Assembly: GCA_028583685.1 (NCBI GenBank)
Contig: JAMXIF010000031.1
Coordinates: 505,001 to 569,000 of the forward strand
DNA: 64,000 nucleotides
From: Petaurus breviceps papuanus
Lineage: Eukaryota; Chordata; Mammalia; Diprotodontia; Petauridae
Reading direction: 5' to 3'
Made by a program: the position numbers and the translations under genes. The notes under the pieces were generated by a model. That model was not told the DNA's origin, did no database searches, and saw nothing but the letters and a program-made list of their open reading frames with translations. Shown here piece by piece: positions 56,401 to 59,400 of the stretch (position 1 is its first letter; the number at the start of each line of letters is the position of its first letter).

Positions 56401-59400
56401 GGGGGTAACCCTCTTTTTCTCTCGTTTGGTGCTAGCCCATTGTCCTGAGGGCATGGTATTCCACTCCAAGGAGCAATGTCAGCAGGAGGGAGGGCCGTGC
56501 CCACGTTTGTGCTTGGCACAGGACCCAGGTGTAGAATGCACAGGTACCTGTGGCCCTGGATGTACCTGCCCTCCTGGCCTCTTCCTGCACAACACCAGCT
56601 GCATGCCCCTTAGCCAGTGCCCCTGCCAGCTTCATGGGAAGCTCTATCCACCTGGGGCGGTGGCCCGTATGGACTCCTGCAACAATTGGTAGGTTACTGC
56701 TGGCCAGAGCCAGTAAGGCATTGAAAGGTACCCAGGCACTGGGAGATGGTGAAGGGCAGGATCTCACAAAGCAGGTTAGGTAATGTATGGGTGTAAAGGC
56801 TATACTCTAGTACTATAGGCAGGGATGAATCAATTTAGCTCCCTTGGAGATTCCAGAACCAGTCCAAGGGATACTTTCTCTTGGCCTTTCACTGTTTCCT
56901 AATGAACACTGATCATTGAAGCCTTAACTCAAGGTAAAGAGCCTTCTGGCTCTCCCTGGGCTGGTCCTACTTGGATTCCTAGGTTAGAGATCTGCTGCAG
57001 TCATTCCTTATTGCCTCTGCCCTCTTCCTTTGCTGCTGCTGTTGTCATAGTGAGAAGCCTGATTCTAGGCGCTTTCCTTTTGGACCCAGGCTGATACACA
57101 CTACCCCCAAACCACAAGCCTGCATTGTGAGGGGCTTATTTACAAGGGGAAAGAGAATGTGAAAATTTAGAAATAATATGCCAGGATAGGTCATTGAAAG
57201 TATGAATGGAGGGAAATTATCCAGTCTCTTAAATTATTGTCTGATGCACTTACGTTCTTCTAAAATAGGAGTCCTTAATCTTTCTTGTGTCCTTGACCTG
57301 GAATTCTGGTGAAGCCTCTGAACCCCTTCTCAGAAAAATGTTTTTAAATAAATAAATAAAAATACAAAGGACTATAAAGGAACCAAATTATACTGAAAGA
57401 GTGATCAAAACATTTTCTTTTTTTTTTTTTTGAAAGTTCATGGAACACAGGTTACAAATCCCCATTAAAGCTTTCTATTTAGATGATATTTCCCCAGATG
57501 GTACTAGGTTGGTGTGTGATCTGAGGATATGTCTGTTTCTTCTCTTCACCTTCCCCTTCCCCATAAAAAGATGACCTTTTCTTTTTTTTTTTTTTAAAAG
57601 CAATCAGGGTTAAGTAACTTGCTCAAGGTTACACGGCCAGTTGTTTCTGGGTGTGGTGCTAAGTATCTGAGCTCGGATTTGATCCCCAGATCAATCTGGA
57701 CACTGGAGCTGGTGCTCTTACTCGCTGAGCCACCTGGCTGCCCCTAAGCAATTGGGGTTAAGTAACTTGCTCCAGGTTACACAGCCAGGTGTTTCTGGGT
57801 GGGTAATGATTGTCTGAGCCCGGATTCGATCCACATGTCATCCCGACACTGGAGCCGGTGCTCTTACTCTCTGTGCTACCTGGACGCCCCAAGATGACCT
57901 CTTCTACACCAGAAAATAACCCTGCTGAAAGTTTCAGCCATTTGGGTATTTTGGATAGAATTCATTGGTCCATTCTCCAATCCTCCGCATCCCTCTTGGC
58001 CAAATAGAATGTTTTCTAATTGTAACCCAGGATTTGTAATGTCCTCTTATTCCTACCTGCCCTTCCCTGCCACACCTAGGGAAGATAAGGAAATAAAAAT
58101 AGGTAAATATGACAGTGTTTCCATCACCTAAAACATCTGAAGAATTCAGCACACAGGTTAACTCCAAATTGTACAGAGAACAATCCTTTTCCTTCAAATT
58201 GGCTGAGAGGTGCATGAGGTATGGGCAGGTAGTTTTATCTAGGCTGTTCTCTTCCCACACCTTCAGTGGGTTAGACAACCTTTAGGTAAAAGACTTGATC
58301 ATTAATTTGGGGAAGGGGGAGGGAAGGGAGGAGAAATAAGCTTTTATTTGGGACTAGGCTTGGTCTCACTTGGCCTCCTTTCTCTTCCTTCTCTAGCACA
58401 TGCATCTCTGGAGAGATGGAGTGCAGCTCTGAGTCTTGCCCAGGTAACTTTGTATCTCCTATGTTTGCTGTTGAGGCAGAGGTGGGGTGGGTCCTAAGTG
58501 GTCAACAAAGAAAGCTGGCATAGACCCTGCCATATTTAAAGTATCACATACACTTCTCCCCGAATTTATGGATGAAAGGTTGGGGCTGGAATTGGGGAGG
58601 GAGATTATGACTCTTGATCTATCTGCCCTGACAGTGGCCTGTGGATGGAGCCCCTGGACCACATGGAGTCCTTGTAGCCGAAGTTGTAATGTGGGCATAC
58701 GACGACGTTTCCGGGCAGGGACAGCACCCCCTGCTGTCTTTGGAGGTGCTGAGTGTGAGGGTCCCAGTGTAGAGGCTGAATTCTGTAGCCTGCAGCCATG
58801 TCGTGGTAAGAGAGAGGCCTGGAACCCTATGACCTCTTCCCCAGGAGACACTCCCATCTCAAAATTTTCTTAGATTTCCCTTGATATATACTCAAGAGAT
58901 TCCCCCTAAGGGAGCTACCCTAGATACTCCAGGATAGACCCTGAAAGTCCCCTCAGATACCCTGAGAGTTTATGTCTTATAAGAGACCTCTCCATGAGGC
59001 CTGCCTTAGAAGAGTGAAAATGGGGGAAAAGTCACTTCACTTCTGGGCCTCATTTTTGATCATCTGTGAAATAGGCACATTAGACTGAGTGATCTTTAAG
59101 GTCTCACACAACTCTAAATCCGATTATATCTGTGACTTCTGGAGGGATTCCCCCTGAGAAATCCGGAGGTGATCTAAAGGCCTTTGTGCGGGCCCTGTAA
59201 TGCTGTTTAGCCCTTGCTGTTTAGGTAGGGGGTGAGGTGAAGCAAGTCAAGAATATGTGAGTCACGCTCTGGGGGGATGCTGGAATGATTCTCATCCCAT
59301 CCCTAGGCCCTGCTATGGAATGGGGTCCATGGTCTCCTTGCTCTGTACCCTGTGGTGGGGGTTACAGGAATCGGACCAGAGGCAACGCCCCCCACAGTCC

